A stretch of DNA of 64,000 bases from Nitrospira sp. ND1. GTDB taxonomy: Bacteria > Nitrospirota > Nitrospiria > Nitrospirales > Nitrospiraceae. The translations under genes were made by a program, and so were the position numbers. Of this stretch, positions 9,600 to 18,245 are shown piece after piece. The stretch covers positions 2,223,625 through 2,287,624 of the forward strand of contig NZ_FWEX01000006.1 in assembly GCF_900170025.1 (NCBI RefSeq), written 5' to 3'. The notes under the pieces are model-generated. The model was not told the DNA's origin. It ran no database searches and saw only the letters and a list, made by a program, of their open reading frames with translations. How positions within the stretch are numbered: the first letter of the stretch is position 1; every line of letters begins with the position of its first letter.

Positions 9600-10034
9600 C
9601 TAGGGAGAGGCGGGGCCTTCGCGCTCGTCGGAATCGGTGGCGGTCACACAGACGGTGACTTCCTGTTCCGATTGGTCACGCAGCGGAATCCTGACGACTT
9701 GGGACACAGCCGCTCCGCCGGTCTTTCCAGACGCGGGGACGACCTTGCCGATGACCGGGCCATCCCCGGCGTTATAGTAAATGGTGGTATAGGCAAGGTT
9801 GGTCAAGGGTTTGCCGTCGGTGCCGGCCGTGGGTTCGGTGTAGGCGACCGTGACGGTCGAATGTGGCGGCTTCACGCGGACCTTGGTGGTGGCTCCGCAT
9901 TTGGTCCAAGCGCTTGAATAAGGGGGCGCGATGGTTCCTTCCAGAAAGCTCGCCCCGCAGCCGGCCAGTGAGAGGAACGCCGGGAGTAGGCCCGCGAGAA
10001 AAAGTGTTCGGAGGCGAGTGGAGCGTAGAACCAT
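9600..10034 (-). CDS. Putative lipoprotein
   Basis: A 144-residue protein with a type-II signal peptide: basic MVLRSTRLR, a hydrophobic core and lipobox LAGC (Cys about 26). The mature part reads like a fibronectin-type or other beta-sandwich domain (TKVRVKPPHSTVTVAYTEP, then QEVTVCVTATDSDE) with cysteines at both ends that could form a disulfide. It is probably anchored in the outer membrane facing the periplasm. No specific family was recognised. Confidence 0.7.
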   Translation of the reverse strand: MVLRSTRLRTLFLAGLLPAFLSLAGCGASFLEGTIAPPYSSAWTKCGATTKVRVKPPHSTVTVAYTEPTAGTDGKPLTNLAYTTIYYNAGDGPVIGKVVPASGKTGGAAVSQVVRIPLRDQSEQEVTVCVTATDSDEREGPASP

Positions 10035-10204
10035 AGTCCTACTTTAGGCCAATTCAATAGGCTCCGCAAGCAGAGTGAGCCCAATTCGGTCTCGATCTCT
10101 GTTCAGCAAGCCTCGGCAGCGTGTAGTTTGACTTGCTGTTTGAAAAGCCAAAACCCGCTATGGTACAGTCCTGCTCTTTCAACTGCCTCGCAGATTGCCT
10201 CTCT

Positions 10205-10282
10205 GGTCCCATCGTCTAGCTTGGCCTAGGACGGAGCCCTCTCAAGGCTCAGACACGGGTTCAAATCCCGTTGGGACCACCA
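10205..10282 (+). tRNA. tRNA-Glu (CTC)
   Basis: The cloverleaf is complete. Acceptor GGTCCCA pairs with TGGGACC, the anticodon stem GAGCC/GGCTC encloses loop CTCTCAA with anticodon CTC, and the T-arm is ACGGG/CCCGT around TTCAAAT. Discriminator A is followed by encoded CCA. The 3' half from the anticodon loop onward is the attachment site of the mobile element to its right. The element regenerates an intact tRNA, so function is preserved. Confidence 0.95.
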
Positions 10283-10291
10283 ACCTTTTCA
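10239..10291 (+). repeat. attL, 53-bp core within tRNA-Glu
   Basis: This repeat is identical over all 53 bases to 14880-14932. It starts in the anticodon loop, covers the T-arm, acceptor and CCA, and extends 9 bp beyond. The integrase stop codon at 10289 lies inside it. Confidence 0.93.
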
Positions 10292-11365
10292 GGCAGTTAG
10301 CACAAGCCTGGTCGGACCCACCCCCGGCATTGTGCTAAATTTGTGATAGTCGTCCTTAAACACCTGCACCGCTTCTCGCAAATTCTCCGGCGCCAGATGC
10401 GCATAGCGTTGCGTCATCCGTCCGTCGCGGTGACCGAGTAACCGCTGCACCCGATAGAGATCCACGCCCTTCTGCACGAGCGCGGAGGCGAAGGTATGCC
10501 GCAGGTCGTGAAAACGAAAGTTCATCACGCCTACGGACTTGCAAGCGCGCCGAAAGGCCGTCGTGACCATATCCGGCGTCACCGGCTCCCTGTCCTCGGT
10601 GTGTTGCAGGAACACCGGGCCGCTTGCGAGTGGTCTCGATGGTCTCACGGCCTCCAAGGTCCTCAACGCAGGATCACACAGGGGAATTCCTAAACGATCC
10701 CCATTCTTCGTGTGATCCAGAATGATGAGCCCCCTAGTCAGATCGACTTGCTCCCACTGCAAACACACCACGTTTTCCCGGCGGAGGCCAGTATACCGTG
10801 CCAGCATCACAATCGGTTGCAGCCATGTCGGACAGGCTTGGTAAATCTTCGCCAACGTCTCGTCATCGCAGTACCGGACGCGGGCATTGTTCACCTTGCC
10901 CATCGATACGCGACAGACCGGATTGTCACGGCACCATTCCCATTCTCGAATGGCGATATTGAAGGCGGTCTTCATCAAGGCCAATTCCTTCACGATGGTG
11001 GCCGGTGCGGCTCCTGCTTGTTGCCGTTTCCACTTGTACGCGGCAATCTCCTTCGGTGTGACCTGAACCAAGGTCTTTTTGCCAAACACCGGTAGAAGAT
11101 GAGCCAGGACGCCTCGCGCCCGTCGTTCACCGTGGCGACTGGCTCCCACGACTCGCTCAGCCACGTAACGCTCGACCATTTCTTCAAAGGTCCGTTCTTG
11201 TTCTTCGAGTCGGTCGAAATAGCGACCTTCGACCAACTTGACCTTGATCTTTCCGAGCACCGCTTCTGCGAGCCGGCGGTCCGTACATTCGGTACTTCGC
11301 CGGATCTGCCGCCCCTGATAGACAAACGTCATCCACCACACTCTATTGCGCTTAAACAGCCCCAT
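10289..11365 (-). CDS. Tyrosine recombinase / phage-type integrase
   Basis: Site-specific recombinase that most likely inserts this element into tRNA-Glu. The N-terminal part is an Arm-binding plus SAM-like core-binding domain (VERYVAERVVGASRHG; TPKEIAAYKWKRQQAG). The C-terminal catalytic domain has the ARYTGLRRENV arginine, HDLRHTFAS, and LLGHRDGRMTQRYAHLA with the catalytic tyrosine. The start at 11365 (MGLFKRNRVWW) is favoured by AGGAGG six bases upstream; a frame reaching 11524 has no such site. It overlaps the 3' end of the AlpA-like gene by 14 bp, so the two are translationally linked. Confidence 0.92.
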   Translation of the reverse strand: MGLFKRNRVWWMTFVYQGRQIRRSTECTDRRLAEAVLGKIKVKLVEGRYFDRLEEQERTFEEMVERYVAERVVGASRHGERRARGVLAHLLPVFGKKTLVQVTPKEIAAYKWKRQQAGAAPATIVKELALMKTAFNIAIREWEWCRDNPVCRVSMGKVNNARVRYCDDETLAKIYQACPTWLQPIVMLARYTGLRRENVVCLQWEQVDLTRGLIILDHTKNGDRLGIPLCDPALRTLEAVRPSRPLASGPVFLQHTEDREPVTPDMVTTAFRRACKSVGVMNFRFHDLRHTFASALVQKGVDLYRVQRLLGHRDGRMTQRYAHLAPENLREAVQVFKDDYHKFSTMPGVGPTRLVLTA

Positions 11366-11666
11366 CTGCATCCTCCTTCTGGATGAGGCCTGATTTCGGT
11401 CTAGTTTCCCCGTGCCGGGGAGTATAGACCTCGGATTTGGCGGCTTCAATGAGGTGGTTAATATCTCGGGTATCGTCGTGAATCGGCAATGGGAAGGGCT
11501 GGACGGGAGTTGCCCCAAAGCCATTCAGCCACGCCTGGATGGCGTCAGGGTCGAACCGGATGAGGCCATGAATGCGATGGCAAGGAATCTTGTTCCGTGA
11601 GACCCAGAGGTAGAGTGTGGACGGCTTGATGTTGAGCCAAGCCGAAAGCTCTTTGGTGGTGAGCAT
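11352..11666 (-). CDS. AlpA-like HTH excisionase/regulator
   Basis: A 104-residue protein with an N-terminal winged-helix HTH of the MerR/AlpA excisionase group (LTTKELSAWLNIKPSTLYLW, then IPCHRIHGLIRFDPDAIQAW). The C-terminal 50 residues are polar and unrecognised. Such proteins bind att or promoter DNA and steer integrase towards excision. Its end overlaps the integrase start and it lies 43 bp after the rep gene, so rep, alpA and int form one operon. Confidence 0.85.
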   Translation of the reverse strand: MLTTKELSAWLNIKPSTLYLWVSRNKIPCHRIHGLIRFDPDAIQAWLNGFGATPVQPFPLPIHDDTRDINHLIEAAKSEVYTPRHGETRPKSGLIQKEDADGAV

Positions 11667-11709
11667 GATGCAGATATACCGGGGGAGTCTCGCGACACCC
11701 CCAGTCCCC

Positions 11710-12720
11710 CTAACATGGGCTGCCCGCGTTCCCGCCGGCAGACGACGTGTGAAACCGAGTGGGTGGTTGCTTGAGCAAGTTCCGGTGCCGGTCTTTCCAC
11801 CTGGAGATGCCCCTGACTATTTCGTGCTGTAGCCATTCTTCCCCACCAGGGGTGGCACAAATTACCGCCAACATTGGCGTCAGGGTGTCGCTCACCCATC
11901 GTTTCACGTTCTGCAGGGTCTGCACCTGCTTCTCCTGGGCTAATCGCCCTTTTTGAAATCCCTCCGTCAGGAGGGCGTACCACTCCAGCACTGGAGCCCG
12001 GTATCGTTCTTCATCCTCGGCATCCTTCGGAATCTGCCGGAAATCCACATAGGATCGAAGCAATCCAACCACCAACTCTTTCCAATCGGCTTCGTCTAGC
12101 GAGGCTAAGGCTCGGGCACATTGTTCGGCGCGATCCTTCTTCAGTTCCAATTCCCACCTGGTACCATACTCCTCCCAATTCTCCTGTTCCTTACTCTTGA
12201 GTTCGAGACGCTTGTCGTAAATGCGCAAGAGGGTCTGGCTCTGCGGACTCCCGAAATACATGGTCTCGCCCGTCGTGGCTCCGTCCCCATGTGTCAGGTT
12301 GGATACAATGTGTCGGACCTGTGCTGCACGCGTCACACATTGGCCGGCAGCGACGGCCTCTCGAACCGTCGAGACGGAAACGGTCGCGGCTCGATCATCG
12401 AGCGCACAGTCAATTCGGGTGACGTGCCCTTGCTGTGCATGGACCCACTTCAGGAGCACTCGAATCTGATCGAGTGTGAGCGCAGAGACCAAACCGCCAG
12501 AGAGATCGACATGGATTTCATTCGGACGACGAGGCGCGTTCGTGCCCAGTTTGCCAACTCCTCGCAGTCCATCTGTCTTTATCCACGAGAGGGGATACCC
12601 TCGAAAACCCCCTTTGGCTCGACTCCACTCTCCACCGAGGACCTTCATGGTTTCTTGAGGATTGCTGGCCAGGACCGTAAAGGCCAACCAATCAATGGAG
12701 AGAGTGAATGTAGAATCCAT
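11710..12720 (-). CDS. Rep_trans-family replication initiation protein
   Basis: A 336-residue protein resembling the replication initiation factor family (Rep_trans, PF02486) of rolling-circle plasmids and filamentous phages. Features are the N-terminal FTLSIDWLAFTVLAS, the central THVTRIDCALDD-type strand (HVTRIDCALDD), QTLLRIYDKRLE with YGTRWELELKKDRAEQCA, and a long helical C-terminus. The RxExE/LELK pattern is a hallmark of the family. It would nick a double-strand origin, and a candidate hairpin lies just upstream at 12760-12784. It heads an operon with the AlpA-like gene and the integrase. Confidence 0.8.
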   Translation of the reverse strand: MDSTFTLSIDWLAFTVLASNPQETMKVLGGEWSRAKGGFRGYPLSWIKTDGLRGVGKLGTNAPRRPNEIHVDLSGGLVSALTLDQIRVLLKWVHAQQGHVTRIDCALDDRAATVSVSTVREAVAAGQCVTRAAQVRHIVSNLTHGDGATTGETMYFGSPQSQTLLRIYDKRLELKSKEQENWEEYGTRWELELKKDRAEQCARALASLDEADWKELVVGLLRSYVDFRQIPKDAEDEERYRAPVLEWYALLTEGFQKGRLAQEKQVQTLQNVKRWVSDTLTPMLAVICATPGGEEWLQHEIVRGISRWKDRHRNLLKQPPTRFHTSSAGGNAGSPC

Positions 12721-12759
12721 GGAACCTATCGACCTCCTGTAAGGAGCGCTGTAGGTAGC

Positions 12760-12784
12760 GCCCCCGTGTTACCAAGACGGGGGC
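12760..12784. promoter_or_regulatory. Candidate replication-origin hairpin upstream of rep
   Basis: A perfect 8-bp stem (GCCCCCGT/ACGGGGGC) encloses a 9-base loop, GTTACCAAG. It is 40 bp upstream of the rep start codon in the 330-bp gap 12721-13050, which otherwise shows no gene. Rolling-circle initiators nick within such loops. It could instead be a terminator-like or operator structure; no T-tract follows on either strand. Confidence 0.4.
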
Positions 12785-13050
12785 CATTCCGCTCCGCCCC
12801 GCAGCCTATCGGCATGCGGCGCGGACCGGCTTTGTCTCCCGGCGACGGATGACGGTGTTGCTCTGAACAGGGCTCCATTCTGAGTATCATCGCGTCCTTG
12901 TGATCGTTTCGGTGCATGCGTAGACCTTATGCAAACGCCCCCACGCAGTAAAGAACCCTCTAGAGGACAGAAAGGGTCACGAGGGGACAAATCGAGGACA
13001 GATTATCGGGAGGACGAGGCAAGAAGAGAAGTAGGCATAAGGAGGCGTAT

Positions 13051-13257
13051 GTGCGTTTTAGTGCGCTCAGAGCGGCAATTGTGAGCATCGTTCAGAGCCG
13101 GAGCATGCAGCAACCAAAAATCGACCGGTTTTTTGACCGTGCGCGAAAAAAAAGTTTGGGGAAGGAATTAGGAGCCTTGTGGGGTACGATCGGAGATATG
13201 GTGAACCGAAACCGATGGGGGAAGCGAGTGATTTGGGACGATATTAGGCTTACTTGA
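13051..13257 (+). CDS. Small basic hypothetical protein (element cargo)
   Basis: A 68-residue basic protein from a GTG start preceded by AAGGAGG at 5-bp spacing. The sequence is rich in Arg and Lys (RFFDRARKKSLGKELGALWG) and has no membrane segment; DNA binding is possible but unproven. It is the first of three rightward genes opposite to the rep-int operon. Nothing in it identifies a family. Confidence 0.45.
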   Translation: MRFSALRAAIVSIVQSRSMQQPKIDRFFDRARKKSLGKELGALWGTIGDMVNRNRWGKRVIWDDIRLT

Positions 13258-13346
13258 ATCTCGCTGGAATGAAACAGAGCTAGAGTGGTGAGGCGCCGGC
13301 TGCTTCGACCAGGTTCACGGAAAGACGATAAAGCAAAGGGACCAAC

Positions 13347-13772
13347 TTGCGAGATTTAGCCCGACTTGGTCTGAGTTTCTTTGGTGGGACGCTGCTCGCC
13401 GGGAGCATCGTCATTAGCCTAGACATATTTCTAGTCGGCTATTTTTCGCAACATTCAAACTCTGCGTTACTAACAATCGAGTTAGCAGCTGTTCTCCTTG
13501 ATTCACTCATAGGAACAATCCTCTTCATGATCGGCCTCAGCTTTCAGAGGTCACAAGTGGCCGGGAACGGTAAGCGATCAATGATTCTGGCGTTCATCTG
13601 CGGTCTGTCATATAGCGTGTTATTGGCGCTTTACGGGCCAGGCGTTTTGATTCGTGCTGATAAACGCAGCGAGCTTGGCAGTTTGGCTCTATTTTCCCTC
13701 TGGCTTATTCCAATAGGCTTAGCATTCCTAATGCGCCTCAGGGGAAATAAAGTTGCTGGAAATCATGATTAA
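13347..13772 (+). CDS. Four-helix membrane protein (element cargo)
   Basis: A 141-residue protein with four predicted membrane helices (about 8-32, 42-66, 78-98 and 108-130) and a positively charged tail. The start is TTG with AAAGGGA about 7 bases upstream. Its AT content is higher than that of the neighbouring chromosomal genes. No family was recognised. Its position in the element suggests an accessory or immunity-like role, but that is a guess. Confidence 0.6.
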   Translation: MRDLARLGLSFFGGTLLAGSIVISLDIFLVGYFSQHSNSALLTIELAAVLLDSLIGTILFMIGLSFQRSQVAGNGKRSMILAFICGLSYSVLLALYGPGVLIRADKRSELGSLALFSLWLIPIGLAFLMRLRGNKVAGNHD

Positions 13773-13874
13773 AAGTACGACCCTCGTTGGGGTGGAAGGC
13801 TATCTCCTTAACTTTCCGACGCGCCGGTATTTGCATAGTTGCGGGATCGCGAGAAGCTTAGAGGTGAGTAACCA

Positions 13875-14705
13875 ATGATCGGAATAGGGGCCCGTCATCG
13901 AGTCAGAGCGCTAATACTGGCTACTCTTTTTTCTCTATCGTACGCAGCTATTTCCGATGGGAAAATCGTCGAAGAAGATTTAGAAACTATGGTTCACGAA
14001 TCAAAACTTATTGTGCTAGGCAAGGTCGCCAGCGCGGAATTCACTGGTGAGATACTTACTGATGAATTCAAGATCGGCAAATGGAATTTGTTCAAGGCTG
14101 TGATCAAACCTGATCTTGTGATCAAAGGACGCCTTCAACAAGATGAGCTTGACCTCTATTGCATTGGTGGAATGAGTACTGAAGCAAGATTTAATGTGAA
14201 CGATGCCAGCATATTTTTCGTCGATGAGGATGATCAAGGCCGTCTCGCTACCGTGCGCGGTTATGCAGGAAAAGTCGATATCACGCAGCAGGTTGCCATG
14301 CCGGTAGCAATTCGCAATGAAGAGAATCCTCAACCGCTTGATGCGTTTATGGAAAAAATTAGGTCTATCGTACAAGTAGGTAGAGTTTCCATGGTGAAGA
14401 AGGAAGATGCCATTAAGATTGCAAATAAAGAAGTCGAGAAGTTGGGGATCGATCTTCGGGATCTAGAGATAGAGGTCGATAAAGGCAATCGACAATGGGA
14501 CGAGTTCATGTCCATTCTCAGAGAAAGTGGAGAGGCGACTCGGGAGCAATATCAACGGTATCAATCCAGACTTAAAGGAAGAATATTTTGGACAATTTTC
14601 TATAGCCCTAAACGCATTGATGGACGTCGGCCAAAGGGTGGTGACGCGACCGTGCTCATTGATGCTCGAAGTGGAGAAGTGCTCATTGTGATCCGTGGCG
14701 AATGA
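13875..14705 (+). CDS. Exported PepSY-like protein (element cargo)
   Basis: A 276-residue protein with a signal peptide or membrane anchor (VRALILATLFSLSYAAIS). The middle domain (about 30-150) is unrecognised. The C-terminal part has the PepSY-like pattern: a helix KKEDAIKIANKEVEKLG followed by strand ATVLIDARSGEVLIV. A GAGGTGA sequence precedes the ATG. Codon use is AT-richer than the flanks, in line with the mobile element. Function unknown; PepSY domains often inhibit or bind proteases or redox partners. Confidence 0.65.
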   Translation: MIGIGARHRVRALILATLFSLSYAAISDGKIVEEDLETMVHESKLIVLGKVASAEFTGEILTDEFKIGKWNLFKAVIKPDLVIKGRLQQDELDLYCIGGMSTEARFNVNDASIFFVDEDDQGRLATVRGYAGKVDITQQVAMPVAIRNEENPQPLDAFMEKIRSIVQVGRVSMVKKEDAIKIANKEVEKLGIDLRDLEIEVDKGNRQWDEFMSILRESGEATREQYQRYQSRLKGRIFWTIFYSPKRIDGRRPKGGDATVLIDARSGEVLIVIRGE

Positions 14706-14879
14706 GTGACTGCCTAGTAGCGTTTTTCGTGTGATAGATTTGTGCTAGAAATTGTCAGAACCGCTCAATTCCTCCAGAACCTATCGACTTAATAGACAGC
14801 GCCTAAACTGAGATGCTATCAGGGAAAAACGGGGAAACCTTCGCAAAATCAAGCCGGTGTAAAAATTACTTAGTATCGA

Positions 14880-14932
14880 CTCTCAAGGCTCAGACACGGG
14901 TTCAAATCCCGTTGGGACCACCAACCTTTTCA
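14880..14932 (+). repeat. attR, 53-bp copy of tRNA-Glu 3' half
   Basis: This is an exact copy of 10239-10291 without the tRNA 5' half, so it cannot be a tRNA. It marks the right end of the element. The rest of the 14706-15250 gap shows no gene. Confidence 0.93.
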
Positions 14933-15250
14933 AGAGCGTCTCTGATAAGCCCCATCCATCCTCCCGATTCTTCCACCGAGTCGCTCCCCCTTATAATACG
15001 TCGATCTGCCTGATTCAACGGTTTCATGGAGACATGCTGACCTGCCTTCCGGCGCGAGTCCCACGCCGATCCATACTCGAGCTGAGCCACAGTGTAAGTC
15101 GCGTAGCGACGAGTGTGGCCTTCTGCTGAAAACAGCTGCTTCGGTTGACTGTGAAAAGAACACGGCTAAGGTAAGGATGGCCGCACAGAGATGCAGACAC
15201 GATGTGCCTTGCCAGCGGGCGGTGACGCGCAAGTACAGAAAGGAGATGGC

Positions 15251-15763
15251 ATGAACAAAGGATTGTTAATCGCGTTGACAGGGGTGTTGATGGGTGTTCA
15301 GGCCGGCGTGGCCCACGCTGTCAATCCGGACAACGGACCCGGATGCGGATTGGGTAAATTGGCCTGGGCGGATTACAAGACGCCGAAGAACATTGCCCCT
15401 CAAGTCATGATGGCGACAACGAACGGTACGTTCGGGAGTCAAACGTTCGGGATCAGTTTTGGTACATCCGGCTGTACCAATGACGGGAAGGTGATGGCCG
15501 GGCAGCAGACGAACGTGTTTGTCGCCGGCGCGTTCGAATCCCTCTCTGAGGATATGGCCAGAGGGGGCGGAGAACATCTGGCGACCCTGGCGACACTCAT
15601 GGGCGTGCCGTCCGAACAACAGTCCACGTTTTTTGCACTGGCTCAGCAGCAGTATGGTGCGCTTGTTGGGGCCGGTGAACTTTCTTCAGTCGCCGTCGTC
15701 AAGGCGCTGCAAGAGGCGATGAAAGAACAGCCGGTACTCGCGCAGGCATCAGGCATCCGCTGA
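15251..15763 (+). CDS. DUF3015 family exported protein
   Basis: A 170-residue secreted protein: signal peptide LLIALTGVLMGVQAGVAHA, then the DUF3015 core GCGLGKLAWAD, QVMMATTNGTFGSQTFGIS and GTSGCTNDGKV, and a helical C-terminus. The two Gly-Cys motifs probably form a disulfide. The family is common in Gram-negative periplasms and has no established function. The start at 15251 is set by AAAGGAGA just upstream; a longer frame from 15191 lacks one. Confidence 0.8.
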   Translation: MNKGLLIALTGVLMGVQAGVAHAVNPDNGPGCGLGKLAWADYKTPKNIAPQVMMATTNGTFGSQTFGISFGTSGCTNDGKVMAGQQTNVFVAGAFESLSEDMARGGGEHLATLATLMGVPSEQQSTFFALAQQQYGALVGAGELSSVAVVKALQEAMKEQPVLAQASGIR

Positions 15764-15977
15764 GCGGGTCTCCCCCTTCAGTTTCTCTTGGAGAAGGTCG
15801 CCGGGATGTGTGCGTCTGGCGGTGGATGGGCGTGCTCTGCCTCCGCTGCCAGCCGCGCCCCGGCAAGCGGCTCACGTCTTCGGGAGGCGGAGTGCGCCTT
15901 GGGGCTCCTCCTTCCCACCTCCGGCGAGACGCACCGGCTTGAAGCGCTCAGCCTGACAGGAGGATAATTGTCCTCCG

Positions 15978-17144
15978 ATGACCCAGCCATCCCACAGACT
16001 GCTGCTTCTGACGATCGTCATCCTCGGAATCGGCCTCTACAGCCTTGATCTCTACCTTCCATTAGGCATCGGCAACGGGGTTCTGTACGGAGGCCTGGTG
16101 GTGCTGTCGCTGGCATCTCCGGATCGCAAGATTCCCCTGCTCGTGGCCGGCGCCTGCTCCGTCCTGGCCATCTCGGATGTTTTTCTCGGGGTGAGGTTCC
16201 CCAATGTCCCCCTCTGGATGGGAATCAGCAACCGGCTATTTAGTCTGGCGGCGATCTGGTTTCCCGTCGTCTACGCCTTCCAGCGCAGAAAAATTGAAGA
16301 AGCGCTTCGTGACGCGCATGGAGCACTGGAGGTTCGCGTGGAGGAACGCACGCGCGAGTTGGCGCTGGTGAATCAGGCGCTGCTCGGGGAGATTGTCGAA
16401 CGAATGGAGACGGAGCGGTCACTCAGGGAGAGCGAGCGCTCGTTGAAGGTGAGTCAGCAGGAGCTGCAGCAGAGTCGCGAAGAACTGAGGGCGCTGGCCG
16501 GCCAACTGTTGACGGCTCAAGAGGGGGAACGCCGCCGGATCGCGCGGGATCTGCATGATGACGTGAACCAGCGATTGGCGATGTTGGCGATGGACCTGCG
16601 CCGGATTGAAAAGGGTGACCAGGCAGACCCTGCGGCCGTCGCGAGCATGGTCCGATCGATCACCGGCCGGCTGACGGCGGTGTCGGACGATGTCCGCCAG
16701 ATGGCCTACCGATTTCATCCTTCGATCCTGGACGACCTTGGACTGACGAAAGCCGTGCGCCGGTTGGTGGACGATTTTTCCGCCAGCACCGGGATTCAGG
16801 CGGTGTATGTCCATCATGACCCCGTGAGCCCTGTCCCTACCGACCTGGCTACTTGTGTGTACCGGATCGCACAGGAAAGCCTCAATAACGTGGCGCGTCA
16901 CGCCAGGGCCTCCGAGGTCGAGGTCGAATTGATTTGCGATGAAGGGAGGGTTACTCTTTCTATTCGCGACAACGGCGTCGGGTTTGATCCGCTGCAGGTG
17001 TCACAGATGCGGGGTCGATTGGGTGTGCTCAGCATGAAAGAGCGGGTGCGTTTGGTGGGGGGAACTTTGGATGTGACGACGGCGCCCGGGCGCGGGACGC
17101 ACATTGAGGTGGATGTGCCGCTGGCAGGGAATGCGCATGTCTAA
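15978..17144 (+). CDS. NarL-type sensor histidine kinase
   Basis: A 388-residue membrane kinase. Four to five hydrophobic segments (residues 1-100) form an unrecognised sensor similar in plan to the N-terminus of the kinase at 53682. A coiled coil (105-180) leads to the HisKA_3 domain with phosphoacceptor His193 (RRIARDLHDDVNQR). The HATPase domain follows (NNVARHARAS, DNGVGFDP, MRGRLGVLSMKERV). It overlaps the next gene, a LuxR-type regulator, so the pair is translationally coupled and surely cognate. Confidence 0.9.
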   Translation: MTQPSHRLLLLTIVILGIGLYSLDLYLPLGIGNGVLYGGLVVLSLASPDRKIPLLVAGACSVLAISDVFLGVRFPNVPLWMGISNRLFSLAAIWFPVVYAFQRRKIEEALRDAHGALEVRVEERTRELALVNQALLGEIVERMETERSLRESERSLKVSQQELQQSREELRALAGQLLTAQEGERRRIARDLHDDVNQRLAMLAMDLRRIEKGDQADPAAVASMVRSITGRLTAVSDDVRQMAYRFHPSILDDLGLTKAVRRLVDDFSASTGIQAVYVHHDPVSPVPTDLATCVYRIAQESLNNVARHARASEVEVELICDEGRVTLSIRDNGVGFDPLQVSQMRGRLGVLSMKERVRLVGGTLDVTTAPGRGTHIEVDVPLAGNAHV

Positions 17145-17781
17145 ACCGCGTGTGTTGCTGGCGGACGATCATTCGCTGGTGCTCGAAGGGTTTCGCCGCA
17201 TTCTCGACGATCAATGCGACCTGGTGGGGATGGTCGAGGACGGACGGGCGCTTCTTGAGGCGGCACAACGGGTCCAGCCCGACATTGTGATTCTCGATGT
17301 GTCGATGCCGCTCCTGAACGGCATCGATGCGGCTACACAGCTAAAAAAATCGCATCCGTCCATCAAGGTGATCTTTGTCACCATGCATGCCGATGCGGAC
17401 TATGTCCGGTCGGCGTTTGAGGCCGGGGCCTCAGGCTATCTCCTGAAACGATCGGCGGTCGATGAACTGGAGCAGGCGATTCGAGCGGTGTGGGCCGGGC
17501 ATACCTACATCACCCCGTTGATCGCGAAGGGGCTGCTCGACGTGCTGATGACGATCGGCCCGGGGCAGTCACAGCAGAAAAAAACACTGACGTTCCGTCA
17601 GCGTGAAGTATTGCAGCTGCTGGCTGAGGGCCGAACGGTAAAGGATATTGCGATTCGCCTCAAGATTTCGACCCGGACCGTTGAGTTCCACAAGGCGCAG
17701 ATCATGGAACAACTCAATCTTCGTACCACGGCAGAGTTGATCAAGTATGCGCTCACGCATGGGATCGTAGCCCCTTCCTAA
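17137..17781 (+). CDS. NarL/LuxR-family response regulator
   Basis: A receiver domain (residues 1-120, acidic pocket LADDH, phosphoacceptor Asp in PDIVILDVSMPLLNG, Lys in GYLLKRS) is joined to a C-terminal LuxR HTH (LTFRQREVLQLLAEGRTVKD, STRTVEFHKAQIMEQL). The start is ATG 17137, or possibly 17131, inside the kinase stop region. It is the output partner of the upstream kinase; target genes are not evident from the sequence. Confidence 0.93.
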   Translation: MSKPRVLLADDHSLVLEGFRRILDDQCDLVGMVEDGRALLEAAQRVQPDIVILDVSMPLLNGIDAATQLKKSHPSIKVIFVTMHADADYVRSAFEAGASGYLLKRSAVDELEQAIRAVWAGHTYITPLIAKGLLDVLMTIGPGQSQQKKTLTFRQREVLQLLAEGRTVKDIAIRLKISTRTVEFHKAQIMEQLNLRTTAELIKYALTHGIVAPS

Positions 17782-17935
17782 CGCTCCCTTCGGTATCCAC
17801 GAGAGCTCCCTCAAGGGTTCCTGCATCGGGACCTCGTAATCTTCCGCTCAAGACTGTCAGGCCTTACGAGTTCCGCAGTCTTCGGGGCTGTTCTATAAGG
17901 AATGGCGTGATGTGCCGATCCAGGCGGGAGGGTGT

Positions 17936-18181
17936 ATGCGCACCGGAGATGGAGAGGAGGTAGGCGAAGGATCGCTACAATTCTTCGGTCGCCCGGTGTT
18001 ATTCCGCTGTCGTTCCTGTGAGCGGGTCCGGCTTGCCGGACTGCTGGAGGTGTCCCGGCCTATCTGGCAGGATGAATCCGCGGTGCTGCGGGGCCAGGAG
18101 CTCAGTCGGGAAGACGTCTGGTGGTTCCATATCTGCTGCGAACGTTGTCAGCCTACCGAGCACACCTCCGACTCCGTCTAG
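17936..18181 (+). CDS. Small CxxC hypothetical protein
   Basis: An 81-residue protein with two cysteine pairs (FRCRSCERV and ICCERCQPT), likely a zinc-binding knuckle. The start at 17936 follows GGGAGGGTGT, a good ribosome-binding sequence; an upstream GTG at 17912 is possible. It sits between the regulator and the ZIP transporter, 64 bp before the latter. No family was recognised. Confidence 0.55.
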   Translation: MRTGDGEEVGEGSLQFFGRPVLFRCRSCERVRLAGLLEVSRPIWQDESAVLRGQELSREDVWWFHICCERCQPTEHTSDSV

Positions 18182-18245
18182 CCCCGCGCCGATTATCCTC
18201 ACAACGATCTTTCTTCCCCGCCGCCGGTTCTGGTAGAAGTCTGAC

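Larger units (their letters stand above)
10239..14932. mobile_element. 4.7-kb integrated element in tRNA-Glu
   Basis: The element is bounded by 53-bp perfect direct repeats. The left one covers the 3' half of tRNA-Glu and the right one is a free-standing copy. It encodes a tyrosine recombinase next to the tRNA, an AlpA-like HTH protein, a Rep_trans-type replication initiator and three small cargo genes. No capsid, relaxase, toxin-antitoxin or conjugation gene was found, so it resembles a replicating satellite or integrated small plasmid moved by other agents. Confidence 0.9.

Noticed and set aside
14880-14923. Second tRNA-Glu gene
   Set aside because: Only the 3' half is present, without acceptor 5' strand, D-arm or anticodon stem 5' side; it is attR of the element.
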